From: Isoetes taiwanensis
Taxonomy: Eukaryota; Streptophyta; Lycopodiopsida; Isoetales; Isoetaceae
Assembly (NCBI GenBank): GCA_021234155.1
Contig: JAJEKV010000041.1
Coordinates: forward strand, 3,462,829-3,526,828
Reading direction: 5' to 3'
Length of the DNA: 64,000 bases
The position numbers and the translations under genes were made by a program. Of this stretch, positions 11,216-22,064 are shown piece after piece. The notes beneath the pieces were generated by a model. It was not told the origin of the DNA. It searched no databases and saw only the letters and a list, made by a program, of their open reading frames with translations. The first letter of the stretch is position 1. Each line of letters opens with the position of its first letter.

Positions 11216-11500
11216 TAGATGATGCAAACTTGTTTAACACTTTTGGCAATAAGCAGTGCATTGCCAAAGGCAGTAGAGCTGGCCCTCTATATCAGCTCAG
11301 TTGTGGCATGAACAGATTTAGAAAACATACCAGCAAACACACAGTTATGCCCCTATATATGTTGTTTTCTTCATGTTTAAGAAACTCTAAACGTAAAGGG
11401 TGTGGTGCCAGATTTTGCATGATTAACAAAATTATATTTCTGTCTTCAAATTTCATTTCTTTACCTGGGATACACTTTAAATTCTACCCTTTCTATGGCA
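11196..11500 (+). mobile_element. Copia fragment, GAG-pre-integrase region (3' part)
   Basis: Immediately after the LINE tail the plus strand reads SKLDDANLFNTFGNKQCIAK followed by RAGPLYQLSCGM, the usual end of copia protease and start of the GAG-pre-integrase domain. It continues the frame interrupted at 9765 (KVNLL|SKL). Homology fades after roughly 11350 and no integrase core was recognised. Confidence 0.7.
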
Positions 11501-12500
11501 TTGGTTTATCTATTCTATTTGGCTCTAGCCTAGAATCATTAGGATAAAGTGCTTTCCTATGCAGCCCCTGTAAGAACAAACAGACAATAAGGGAGGTTTC
11601 TTCTGTTGGTTGATCAGTTGCTTGAATGTAATAAATAGTGCATCTCTCACATACAGACCTGCTGGTGCAAGATGAGAGAATTTCCGTATCTACTACCTAT
11701 AGTATATCCACAAGGTTTTTGTTATGGCAAATTGCATGGGGAAAGTCATAGGCCTGCCTCCATATTAGCATCATATGATACTTGCAAACACTGAACAAAA
11801 GACATGTTCCCCCTATGCAACTAGCAGACTGGAACCGAGGCAAGTCCAAGTCAAAATCATGTCAAGTTATAAAACTTAGCTGAACTTTAAGCCTATAACT
11901 GCTTGGCAATCTATCAAATATGTGCAAAAAAGCATAAATAAATTCTGAGGAGCTGCATCATTTGCAACCAAGAAATCTCTCCAAGACATTTGCAACCAAG
12001 AAATTAAAAACATCTAAGAATGCAAATTAGATCTGACCTCTCCTTCGGCACCATTTCCATTTGATTTTTCTCCTTTTCTTTCATTGATAACCTGAACGAT
12101 GTACCTGAGTCGCCGCCTTCATGATTTCTTCGTACCCTATTTTCCAGTTCTACCATCAAGGCACACAAGATGTCTTGTGGAACATTGGCTAGGAAATTTG
12201 TCATCTGGACTCCTCCCGACCTTTGCCTTTATCAGCTCGCTTTGCGCAGACACTAAAGGGGGGGAAGAAAAAAAAAACTATGAATGAAACGATACAAATA
12301 AAGCCCACAAACACTCTTAAATGAGCAAATTCCAAAAATAGAAAGTAATAAGTTATGAGATGCAACGAACTTACTCTTAAGGAATGAAGACGAGTGCAAA
12401 AGCGCCGTCTCAGAGCAATGCGTCGCGAACCTGAAAGCAATGCATCGAAATGTGAAGATATATGAAGACTGGCAAGAGTAGTGCCAAGATTCACATCATT
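11501..12500. other. No clear gene; one unassigned minus-strand ORF
   Basis: A minus ORF (12004-12204) begins MTNFLANVPQDILCALMVEL and is highly charged afterwards; a possible acceptor (tccag) lies just upstream of its ATG. I cannot name it. The rest is AT-rich without motifs. Confidence 0.3.
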
Positions 12501-12519
12501 CCCGCGCCAACAAGAAATT

Positions 12520-12604
12520 CGATCCATTTTTCTTACGCGGTAAATTTTGTTGGTTTGATATCGATCCATTTTTTGTTAGGCGGTAAATTTTGTTGGTTTG
12601 ATAT
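12520..12604. repeat. 42-bp tandem duplication
   Basis: CGATCCATTTTT...GGTTTGATAT occurs at 12520-12561 and again at 12562-12604 with small differences. Confidence 0.85.
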
Positions 12605-12757
12605 GCATCAAAAACTAGTCATTGCATATAAGAAAATAGTTAATATCATATATTTTAGGTTGCAATAGTCATAAGAAGAAGGTTAAGGTGAATATGTACT
12701 GCCTATTTTATCTGCAATAGGGAATGCAAATGCACTAGCTCGTGGTTTTTAGTTAAC

Positions 12758-15700
12758 TTGCCTAGAAGAATTTTTCCAAAAACTCAAATGTTTTGCGGTT
12801 TTATATGTAGATCATCATATGTTGAACATACGAATGTTCTAAATATGTCAGTCTCTGAGAGTAGCAGCTATAATAGTGGGGATGATTGCTTGCCACACCG
12901 CAAGTCATCTTCTTCTTCGCCCTCATCAAATTCATCTTCAATATCTCGTCAAAGACAGAGAAAAAAGGCTAGGAGAGACCCGATTGAAGCCTTCTACCTC
13001 CATCGGCGCAGTTGTTGGTGCAACAAATGTAATGGCAGGACTAGTCTTTCCTATCGCGTTTGACAACAGCATGAAGCAGAGTTTGGTGTATCTCGAAGTC
13101 GACCTTTGCAACCTGATGAAGAAAATGACCTCGAACATGAAGCAAATATTGTAAGTGTGTCCTACATTCAAAAAATTATTTTTACTATTAATTCTATTTA
13201 TGTATACACCCATGTTTGGTTATCGTCGTTATCACTTTTACATATTTTTTGTGGGTGTCGATATTGTGGGATATTTTGGGTTTCGATGAATTATAAATGT
13301 TTAATATAGAGTTTAGAGTTGTTTTCTATGATTTCTTATACTAAACCATGTTGGTAATATTGAGTCATCAATAATATAACCCTAGACTATTACAATATCA
13401 TGCAAGACTGATTAGGAGTTGCTTTATTCTAGGGAGCAGTGCTTTCATTCAGGGTTCGATAAGTTTTTTATTTATTGTAAGTGCATATATAGTAAACAAA
13501 ATATTTTTTGTACTGTTTAAAACTTCAATCCTTGGTTATGTTCCATTATTTGCCTTTGCCATTTATGAATTATCTTTTTAACATATTTGCTTGTTTTGTT
13601 ATTTACTTATAATTGTATTCTATTCGGTCCATGTAGTCCTCAGATGAAGTGCCTGGCTCACACAATGCTTTCGCGGGTGAGGATGTGATTCATGATACCA
13701 TCACAAATTTCTTTTCAATAAATGAACAAACCAATGGTGGCGAAAGTGATGATGGTGTTAATACAAGCAACAGAGATGATAACTCGCACAAGGAGAAAGC
13801 AACATATTTTCACAATGAGGCAAGCACACCAATGTTTCCAAACGCTCGTGTTTCTCGCCTTGCCGCTTGCATGCTTATTCTCATTCTCCAACACAAAGTT
13901 GGTTGGAGCAACAATAGTGTTTTTGAACTTTTCAAGTATGTAAAAGCAAATCATCGGAGCATTAATAGAAGTTTATTTCTATATGCTTATTTGCCTTTTT
14001 TATAGTTTGCTTGATAGAATATTACCAGATGGACATTGTCTTCCAAAGTCTAGGAGGGAGCCTAGGGAGCTATTGCGTTCATTTGGACTAGAGTATAACG
14101 TCGTGCATGCATGTGTTAATGATTGTATTCTATTTCATAAAGAATATGCAAATGATCAATCATGTCCGAAGTATAAGGAAGCGCGCTACGAGGAAGGCAG
14201 AAAGACAAAAGTGGCAAGAAAGGTATTACGTCATATGCCTATAATCCCTTGACTTTGACATATTTTTCGATCGCCCACACTAGCAGATTTCATGGACTAT
14301 CATGCACGACATCGTAGTAGAGATGGAAAGATGAGAACCCCTGCAGATGGGGCTTTGTGGAAGCAGATAGAGGAAAAGTGGCCTATATTTGCATTGGAAC
14401 CTCGCAACGTTAGATTTGGGCTAGGGATTGACGGTGTTTGCCCGTGGGGATCTAGGTCATGTGGCCTGTGGCAGTTATAAATTATAACATTCCACCGTGG
14501 ATGGCTACAAAACCTGGCCATATCATGTTGACTTTGATTATTCCAGGTATGTATGTGTATGTAAAACTTAGTTTTTATTGCTTGTATTAAGTATGGAATG
14601 GGATATTGCAGGAAAATATAAAGTAAAAAATATGAATGTCTATTTAGAACCTTTGGTGGAAGAACTTGAGATTCTATGGAAGGGAGTACACATGTATGAC
14701 ATTTCTAAAACTCCACATGACTTTACCTTCCATGGGATGTTATGCTTTACTCTTCATGACTATCCAGGTTTTATAGAAGTTTCAGGTATGATGTACTATA
14801 ATGCAAAATTGTAAAAAACCTTAGATGTTCTTTGAATTAACCTTTTGTTGAGATTGTAGGTCTACAAACAATTGGTGCATATGGATGTCCTTCTTGTGGG
14901 AGTGGCTTAACATCTTATAGGTCAAAACATCTGAAGAAGCAAATATATGTTGGAGAGAAAAAGTACTTGACAGAGGGCCATCCTACACGTGGATCCGATG
15001 AGACCATGAAGCCAACGAGATGGACACCTAGGGCTTGGTTGGATGCTTGGAAGGGGATGAATCCCAATCTGAATTACTTGACTAGTTATGAAGATGCAAA
15101 TGCAAATCTTCTGCCAGGAATGAAAAGGTTATCCATATTCTATAGATTGGATTATTGGAGTGACTTGGAGTTGGTGCATTTACTTGATCCCATGCACATC
15201 TTCAAAAATGTCGCACATTCTCTTTGGCAGCATATAACAGAAGAGCGGGAAACATTGGCTGCTAGGATGGATCTCAAAGAGCAAAAAATAAAAAAGAAAT
15301 ATTGGCCGATCGAGAAGAAAGGCAGGAAAACCCTCACATGGAAACAAGGTGCATGGGTTCTAGGGAAAAAACAAGTTTTTGAGGTCAACAAAAGGATATC
15401 AAAGGTACGCACACCAACTGGATATGGAGCCTCTTTGGGAAAGGCATTTACTAAAAAAGGCAGTCTCATTGGATTAAAATCCCATGATTGGCACAAGTTT
15501 ACTTTTGCTCTAGTTTCTTATGAAAAACTTATATTTTAACATATGCACTTATACTTCGTGGATTTTCCAGCATATACTTCCATGTGTTATAAGGGATTTC
15601 TTGACCCCACAAGTAAGGAGCATTATATATCGATTGGGTAAATTTGCAAGGTGGGTGTCTTCCAAAGAGATTGAAGTGGCTGAGATATCAAAAGTAGAGG

Positions 15701-15800
15701 AGGAAGTGATTATACTGCTTTGTGACATTGAAAAATTTCCCACTAGTTTTTTTGACCTTCAGGTACTACTAAACAAATTCTATGCAATTATGTTACTTCT
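12758..15800 (+). pseudogene. CACTA (En/Spm-type) transposase tnp2, multi-exon and broken
   Basis: Conserved tnp2 blocks appear in order on the plus strand: CNKCNG with EFGVSRSRP near 13010-13100; RVSRLAACMLIL and GWSNNSVFELF (13850-13935); LPKSRREPRELL, FGLEYNVVHACVNDCILF and CPKYKEARY (14040-14190); KVLRHMPIIP; RTPADGALW, EPRNVRFGLGIDG (14335-14440); NYNIPPWMATKPGHIML (14475-14530); NMNVYLEPLVEELEILW (14630-14680); LHDYPGF; YGCPSCG (about 14880); and SHDWHKF, LPCVIRDFL (15480-15605). Several gaps have intron-like AT-rich sequence. Frame breaks include one near 14440-14475, where the catalytic-region block changes frame. The coding similarity stops near 15770 and an unusual repeat array follows. 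No terminal CACTA inverted repeats were identified. Known role of the family: cut-and-paste transposition in the nucleus. Confidence 0.85.
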
Positions 15801-15825
15801 ATACCGAAGATGTCTCGGCGCTTAA

Positions 15826-16560
15826 GTGATAACTCGGCGAAGATGTCTATGCTTAAGTGATTCACCAAAGCGACAAGACCATTTGAGTCAGTAGCGGAAC
15901 GTTCCGTAAATCAAGGAAGATGTGTGATTCACCGAAACGACGAGACCATTTGAGTTAGTAGCGGAACGTTCCATAAATCAAGGAAAATGTCTCGGGGCTT
16001 AAGTGATTCACCGAAGCGACGAGCCCATCTGAGTCAGTAGCGGAATGTTCCGTAAATCAAGGAAGGCGTAAGTGATTCACCGGGGTTTACGGTAGACCAT
16101 TTGAGTCGATGGCGGAACATTCCGGAAATCAAGGAAGGCGGTTGGTGACAACCACACCAAAACCATTTGAGTCAGTAGCGGAACGTTCCGTAAATCAAGG
16201 AAGGCGAAGTGATTCACCGGGCGAGGAGACCATTTGAGTCGATGAGCGAAATGTTCCAGAATCAAGGAAGGCAGTTTGGTGACAACCATTAGAACCATTT
16301 GAGTCGGTGAGCGGAACGTTAAAAAATCAAGGAAGGCGGTGGTGACAACCATCAAGATCACGAAGTGGAACTGGCTGAAGATCACGTAAGTGGGAAACGT
16401 TAAAGTAAAATCAAGGAAGGCAGGTGGTGACAACCACTGAAGATCACAGAAGTGGAACGAACGTAAATCAAGGAAGGCAGGTGGTGACAACCACTGAAGA
16501 TCACAGAAGTGGGACGACTGAAGACCAGTGGGACCGCTGAAGATCACAGAAGTGGGACCA
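15826..16560. repeat. Approximately 70-bp palindrome-bearing tandem array
   Basis: Degenerate units share CATTTGAGTC, GTAGCGGAACGTTCC and AAATCAAGGAAGG. The palindrome GGAACGTTCC or a one-base variant lies at 15896, 15963, 16042, 16113 and 16180, spaced 67, 79, 71 and 67 bp. From about 16140 a second motif takes over, GTGGTGACAACCAC (a 5-bp stem with a GACA loop), together with GAAGATCACAGAAGTGG. The array starts right after the CACTA coding region and stops at a LINE 3' end. A 156-codon minus ORF across it is a by-product of the repeats. Confidence 0.85.
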
Positions 16561-16604
16561 TGTCGCCAAAAGTAAAATCCAAAAAGCTTCTTCGAACCAA
16601 GCCC

Positions 16605-16740
16605 ATCTCCTCGAAAACCCTTCGGGGCGGGGGTTTTTTAACCCAGACAGTAATAAGTTTGCTGCGCTCCTTATGGGTCCCATAGGCCGATTGGCCTCAG
16701 TGGACGATAAAAAATCATTCTCATTCTCATTCTCATTCCC
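16605..16740 (+). mobile_element. LINE-A 3' end only, with CATTCT-type tail
   Basis: This is a truncated module (CTCGAAAACCC, CTTCGGGGCGGGGG, TTTTTTAACCC), then TATGGGTCCCATAGG, CAGTGGACGATAAAAAA and a tail of CATTCT repeats (about 16715-16740). Everything upstream of the module is missing. A second LINE-A begins about 170 bp downstream in the same direction. Confidence 0.8.
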
Positions 16741-16879
16741 AAAAGAATTCCTACAATAGCCAGAATCAAACCTCCCCCCCACAGGGTTGAACCCCCCCAA
16801 ACCCCCCCGTGCCAACCACTGAGGGCGGGCATCGTTTATGCTTTTTAAACATGTCTCAATTCTTAATAGCCTTTTAGCT

Positions 16880-19800
16880 CTCTAATACACTTCCATACCA
16901 TACAACCTCATGGCCACTTCTGTAGCCCCTTGCCCAGACCCCCATTTGGAGGGAGACATTCCCCAGCCCCAGCCCCAGCCCAAGCCCACGCCCACCTGGG
17001 AGAACCAGGAGGAGGGACCGCCGCGAAAACGACCCCGGTCGGATACCAATGACAAGGGAGAAACCTCTTCCATGAGGATGGAGGCCCCCAGCCCGACACA
17101 GGCGCAGACGAGGGCCATGAAACAAATGGAGGAACAGATTGAGAGATTGAGGAACAAATTGAGCAACAGAACTCGCAGCAGAGATACAATCCTCAGCGTC
17201 CCACGTACTCAAAAGACAGTTGGCAGCAGAAAGGCAACGGATTGCAGAGATGGGGACCCGCGTGCAGCAGTTAGAAGATGGACTTCGCTTGGCACACTTT
17301 GAGCGGCAACAGGATAAGCAGGGCCTTGCTGACTTGCGAGCTCGCGTGGATTCCCTCCTCACCACCATAGAGACTATGGCACGGGACAAGCAAGGTGTTG
17401 AGCAGGATGCAGTGGCAACTATCTTCTGCCTCAAGTCAGAAGCTGAGGGGTCTGCCACTATAATACAGAACGTCCGAGCCGCCTTCGAAGCCAGCCAGAC
17501 AGAGCTAAGAACCCTACAAAGTAGGACTGAGACACAGGCACAGGAGATACATGAGCTCCGAGCAACCATTACCCAGCAAGGCAGGGGCCTCCATGCCGAG
17601 GTCCATGAACACTTACGGCAGTGCACGAATGAGTTAGCCAAGCAACAGAGATTTCAACAGGAGCTAGGCTCCCGACTCCAGGCAGCAGAGGCCGCAACAT
17701 GGGGCCAGACAAACACACATGTTCCGCAGCCCACCAGTCGCCAAACAGGCAGACAGACACCGCCTGCTTCATCTCGCACACCACACTGCCCTTGCTGTGA
17801 ATAGCCCACACGCTCCAGGCAACAGACATCACCTATTGGGACAGCTAATGTTGCCCCGCAACTGAGTGAGCAGTAGGAGCAGGGCTGCCGGCGTCATAAT
17901 GTGGTGGTATGTGGACTCCCGGAGGAGGCAGGAGAGGATCTCACCAAGCGCATCCAGGATCAGATCCTATCTCGCATGGCATTTCCGAATGCAGTGCACA
18001 TTGTTCGAGCAAGCCGCCTTGGGGCTCAACACACAGATTGCCCGCGCGTTGTCGCCTTCACGATGGCAGACATGCGACTGCGTGAGGCAATTCTGCGTCA
18101 GAGTAGGCACTTGAAGGGGACTACTCTGTATGTTGACCAGGATCTTACTCCGATGCAACAGGAGTCCCGCCGGCAGCAGCTGGCTCAAGTCAAGGACGTC
18201 CGTCGCTGAGGGGGTGCTGCAGGCCTGGTCCGAGGCAAGCTTCGCATTTTCAGACCGGTGCCTGCTGAGGTCACCGATGCAATGCGTCAAGCTACTGCCA
18301 CTCCTGCTACTGCTACCAGTACCCCTACTGCACCTCCTGCTCCTGCTGCTCCAACTGCTCCTGCAACTGCTACTCAGGTGCCGCACACTGTTCCCCCTGC
18401 AACCGGAACAGATCATCGAGCGTCTACATCAAATGCCAACAAATAGGAATTGTGCCTCCAGATGGTATCGTAGAACTATCGGGGCTTCCCTTGGCAGAAA
18501 GGGGAGATTCTCAACTCTATTGCACCAGATATGGATCTCATTTTCCTCATGGAAACATGGGAACATGCAGGGCACAGGCTGCCGAACCTCCCAGGCTATC
18601 TGCATTTCTCGGTGTTCAATGAGTGCACAGGCAAGCGAGGACATGGCGGGGTTGCCTGCTACTATCGTGCAACCTTGCGGCATTCAGTCTCGCTGCACAA
18701 AACAGACAGGTACAATCGATACTTGTGGGTGCGCGTGCAGCATGACAGTGGCAGCGTTCTCTTCATAACATCATGCTACTTTCCACATGCCGAGAGCAAC
18801 TTTTATAACACTCATTCAGATGTGGATAGATTGGAGCCCTATGTCAATCTATATGATGATATACAGCAGCACAAACAGTTGGGCAAGGTTATGTTGCTTG
18901 GCGACTTTAATGCACGCACAGGAGCCGAGCAGGTCCCAAAATTTGAGCCCCTGGCAGAGGACGTCTTGCAGCTGAACCCCGCAGAGGTGGCTTGGTCAAG
19001 GGTGTAGAAGACAACCATATTTCGTGCTATGGCAGGCAGTTGTTGTTGCTAGGTAGTATCTTTGATCTGGTTATTTGTAATGGGTAAGCACAATGGTCAT
19101 CTTCCAGCTGCTGCACTTGTAGACAGGAGAATCAAGGGGGCAGCTCCAGTGTGGTGGATTATCTGCTGGTTGAGGAACATGATCTGCACCTGGTTGCCTA
19201 TTTCTCCATTGGAACAGTCAATCGGGACGAGGAAGTGGACTCGGACCACCAGCCCCTGTTCGTGCATCTCCATTGGCAAGCTCCCCATGCATCTACTGCC
19301 TCAACACCCCAGGTGCCCCAGCTGCGCCTGGACTACCGCCGTGCAGGGACCTATGCCCAGCTGCTTGAGCATGATCTGGCAGGACCGCTGCAACTCCCCA
19401 CATTTCAACAGCAATCTGCTGCGCTGACTCACCTGCTTCTGACAGCTGATGCTTTGGGAGAGGCCGCTCATGGCGAACCTCGGGTGCTACCACCTTCCCC
19501 CGCAACAGGTGGTTTGATGATGAGTGTCGGGAGCTCAAGCGCACACTCCAGCTGTTACTGATCCCACCTCCCGCCCACAGGCCATCAGTCAATACCGCTC
19601 CTTCCTCAAGAACAAGAAAGCCAGCTACCTCGCAGAGCATCAGCAACAGATGTTTGGTCTCCTGGATCGGCACCCCAAGACATTCTGGAGAAGGGTCTTG
19701 AGCAAGACTGCACAGCCCACAGGGAACATCACCCCCGGCAACGGGTACAAGATTTGCAAATGGCTTTTACGACCATTCTCGGGGCCGCATGAAGAGTCCC

Positions 19801-20945
19801 TCCACAGATAGGCATGGCTCTGGTCATCACAGAGGGGGATGTCATCATGAGCCTACAACGTCTGGCTAATGGGAAGGCAGCAGATTTAGATGGCATGCAG
19901 CGAAACTTCTGAAATGGGCTGGGCCTCCACTGGTGGCTGTTCTCACGGCGTTATTCAACAAAGCATTGCAAGAAGGCTTCCCTCCACAGTGGACCACTAG
20001 TAGAGTTGTGCCCATATACAAGGCAGGGGACCCTCAATGCCCGGCCAACTATCGTACTATTATGGTCAGCTCTCTCTTTGCAAAACTGTTGGCTGGCATC
20101 CTTGAGCAGCGGCTGACAATATGGGCAGAGGAGGCAGATATGCGAGCTCTCACACAGGCAGGTTTTTGGCCCAGGCATTCTACCATTGACCATATCTTCA
20201 CTCTGCGCACATTGATTGAGGATAGTAGGAATCACCGACAAAACCTGTATTGTTGTTTCATGGATTTCGCAAAAGCTTTTGACACAAAGGCCGGACAAAG
20301 GTTATAGGACGATCAAGGCGGTGGGGACTCCCCTTAACTTGCGTAATGCGTGTATAGGTCGCATGGCGAGGCATGCTCGGGCCGTATCACATCGTCGACA
20401 ACCGTGTCGGTAGTATTGAGTGCGTCAAGGTTGCCCCTCTCCCCACACTCTTTGGCCTCAGACATTGACCACCGAAGATTGGCTCTCTCGAACATGGAGG
20501 TGCGGGCCCATCTCATGCATCACACAATCCGGCAACTCATATATGCCGACGATGTCAACCTCCGCCTATACTCCGGAGGACATGCAACGCCACCGGATGC
20601 TCTCGACACTTTTTGCGATTCACCCAATGCGAAGTTAACTTGGCCAAAACTAGGGTGCTGCTAGTCTCATCATCCCGTCAGCCAAGGCTTCCCTCATTCA
20701 CTTACCAGGGACAGGATGTGGAGGTGGCTCCGACCTACAAGTACTTAGGAATCAAGTTCTCTACTACCACCCATTGGGATGCTGCCATCAGCTTGCGGGT
20801 CACGGCAGGTTGGAAAACACTCTATGCCATGCAGAACAACAGCCACAAGGCAGAGTTGTATGCCTGGGGCCACCAGTCACACTTATTTCGGGCATTGGTC
20901 GAGCCGGTCCTTTTATATGGGGCAGAAGTATGGGTGGTAGTGCTC
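16880..20945 (+). mobile_element. LINE-A copy 2, long but 3'-truncated
   Basis: A plus-strand non-LTR retrotransposon with 5' leader, ORF1 and ORF2 (endonuclease then reverse transcriptase). Homology to the other copies ends around 20940, just after LLYGAEVW. The Cys/His knuckle, 3' UTR hairpin and tail are missing, so it lost its 3' end after insertion or by recombination. Multiple frameshifts and at least one in-frame stop make it non-autonomous. A C-run-rich leader (about 16770-16810) precedes the first ATG at 16910. Confidence 0.88.
16910..18446 (+). pseudogene. LINE-A ORF1 (coiled coil plus L1-type RRM-like domain)
   Basis: The product would be an RNA-binding nucleocapsid-like protein. 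The start is at 16910 (MATSVAPCP), followed by a Pro/Gln-rich head and KRPRSD basic patch. A frameshift near 17160-17220 moves to a frame with long heptad coiled coil (RQRIAEMGTRVQQLEDGL through about 17680). A further break near 17800-17900 leads to the RRM-like part, VVCGLPEEAGEDL, ASRLGAQ, RVVAFTMADMRLREAIL, then DLTPMQQESRRQQL. A TGA at 18207-18209 interrupts, but the frame continues with AGLVRGKLRIFRPVP. An Ala/Thr/Pro-rich low-complexity tail ends at 18446. The DLTPxQQ and AGLVxGK motifs also occur in LINE-A copy 3 (about 63410-63500, minus). The domain order recalls trimeric L1 ORF1p rather than a CCHC-knuckle ORF1. Confidence 0.78.
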
Positions 20946-21068
20946 CAAATAGATCTCATTTGGTCGGCAATGAAAGCTCAAGGTGCTACAACGGCATTGA
21001 TGGCCATGGCTGGCTATGGTGATGCATTTGGCTTAGAAGAAGAATATAGGGAATTAATTTTTAGGTAA
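18440..21068 (+). pseudogene. LINE-A ORF2: apurinic endonuclease and reverse transcriptase, frameshifted
   Basis: In retrotransposition ORF2 nicks target DNA and primes cDNA synthesis. Endonuclease motifs: METWE (from 18531, catalytic Glu), GDFNAR (about 18899-18916), then after a break near 19010 DSDHQPL (about 19237-19257), so all three hallmark sites survive in pieces. Reverse transcriptase: VVPIYKAGDP, NYRTIMVSSLFAKLLAGIL (20005-20100), QAGFWPRHSTIDHIF, FMDFAKAFDT (motif A, 20256-20285), LIYADDVNL (motif C; YADD at 20542-20553), KYLGIKF and LLYGAEVW. The stretch between motif A and motif C is compressed and multiply frameshifted (20290-20510). The last approximately 120 bases before the stop at 21068 do not match other copies. 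Confidence 0.82.
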
Positions 21069-21069
21069 A

Positions 21070-22060
21070 GCTACGGTTTAGGGGCAGTTGAGTCGTTGCT
21101 TAACCTTGAAGACAATAGCAGCTCTCAGCCTCTTTTTGTAACGACAACTAAGAAGGTTCAAAACAAAATCGATCGGCTCCCAGTTGTCCTCCAGCTCTGC
21201 TTTGACTGAAAACAAAGTTATCAGGAAAAAGATCTGTCTAGATGCTACAATTTATGGACTGAAGCTTTATCTTATGCCGGATACATGTATTGAGTGAGGA
21301 AATATGTTGAGCTCCAAGTCCTGCCAGATTTAGAAGCTTCTACCAGAATCTGTGATATTATCCATTTTTCAGGCTGCAAATCGATGAGCATCGTCCTTGG
21401 TACATAGCGAGTAGGTAAATATCTAGACATTAATCCTCTTCAACTGGAGATCAGAGTATGCTGTATGACATTATTTTTTTCGTTTTTTTTGTTCCAGAAC
21501 AAAGGCAACATTATTGTGGCTTCATTTCTTGCTCTGTTTTGACTGAGTTCGATTTGCAAATGTATGGGCTCTACATTTATGTTTTTTGTGGTTTTTATAC
21601 AAATATTTTCTTCTAACCTTCTTTTCTTTTGTACAGAGTTTTTGAATGGCATTTTGGGAACGAGATTACAAATGTTTAGAGCGGATGTAAGGTTAGATAT
21701 GATTGTTTATTTTTTGTTTTTATTTTTGTTTTTTGACTTGGCCAATATGCCCTCTAACATGGCTTTGTATAACGTTTGTGATCAGTTGGCTGGAGATTCC
21801 TGTCAATGGTACATATATGGCTTGTTGGAGAACCACATCATAGAATTAGAAAGTGTGATTTCCCTTACCGATTTAACATTAGTTCTGCTAATAACAATTA
21901 TGCATTGCCTGACAGTGACAAGACAAAGTTTGTGAGTAATTTCTTTGCAATAACTTTCTTTTGGTAACTAAACTAACTGTTTGAACATTTTGCAGAGACC
22001 AAGGGGAAGCATCCAGCACATGATGATTAAGATTATTATAAGACCAAGAAAGTTGATTTT
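21070..22060. other. No recognisable gene
   Basis: AT-rich, with a T-rich plus-strand ORF (21564-21935) of hydrophobic low-complexity composition. No known motif; nothing else seen. Confidence 0.45.
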
Positions 22061-22064
22061 GGTT

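Noticed and set aside
16077-16547. 156-codon minus-strand ORF
   Set aside because: It lies entirely in the palindromic tandem array; its repeated peptide is a consequence of the DNA repeat.
16874-17641. 255-codon minus-strand ORF with many Cys and Ser
   Set aside because: Antisense shadow of the LINE ORF1 coiled-coil coding region.
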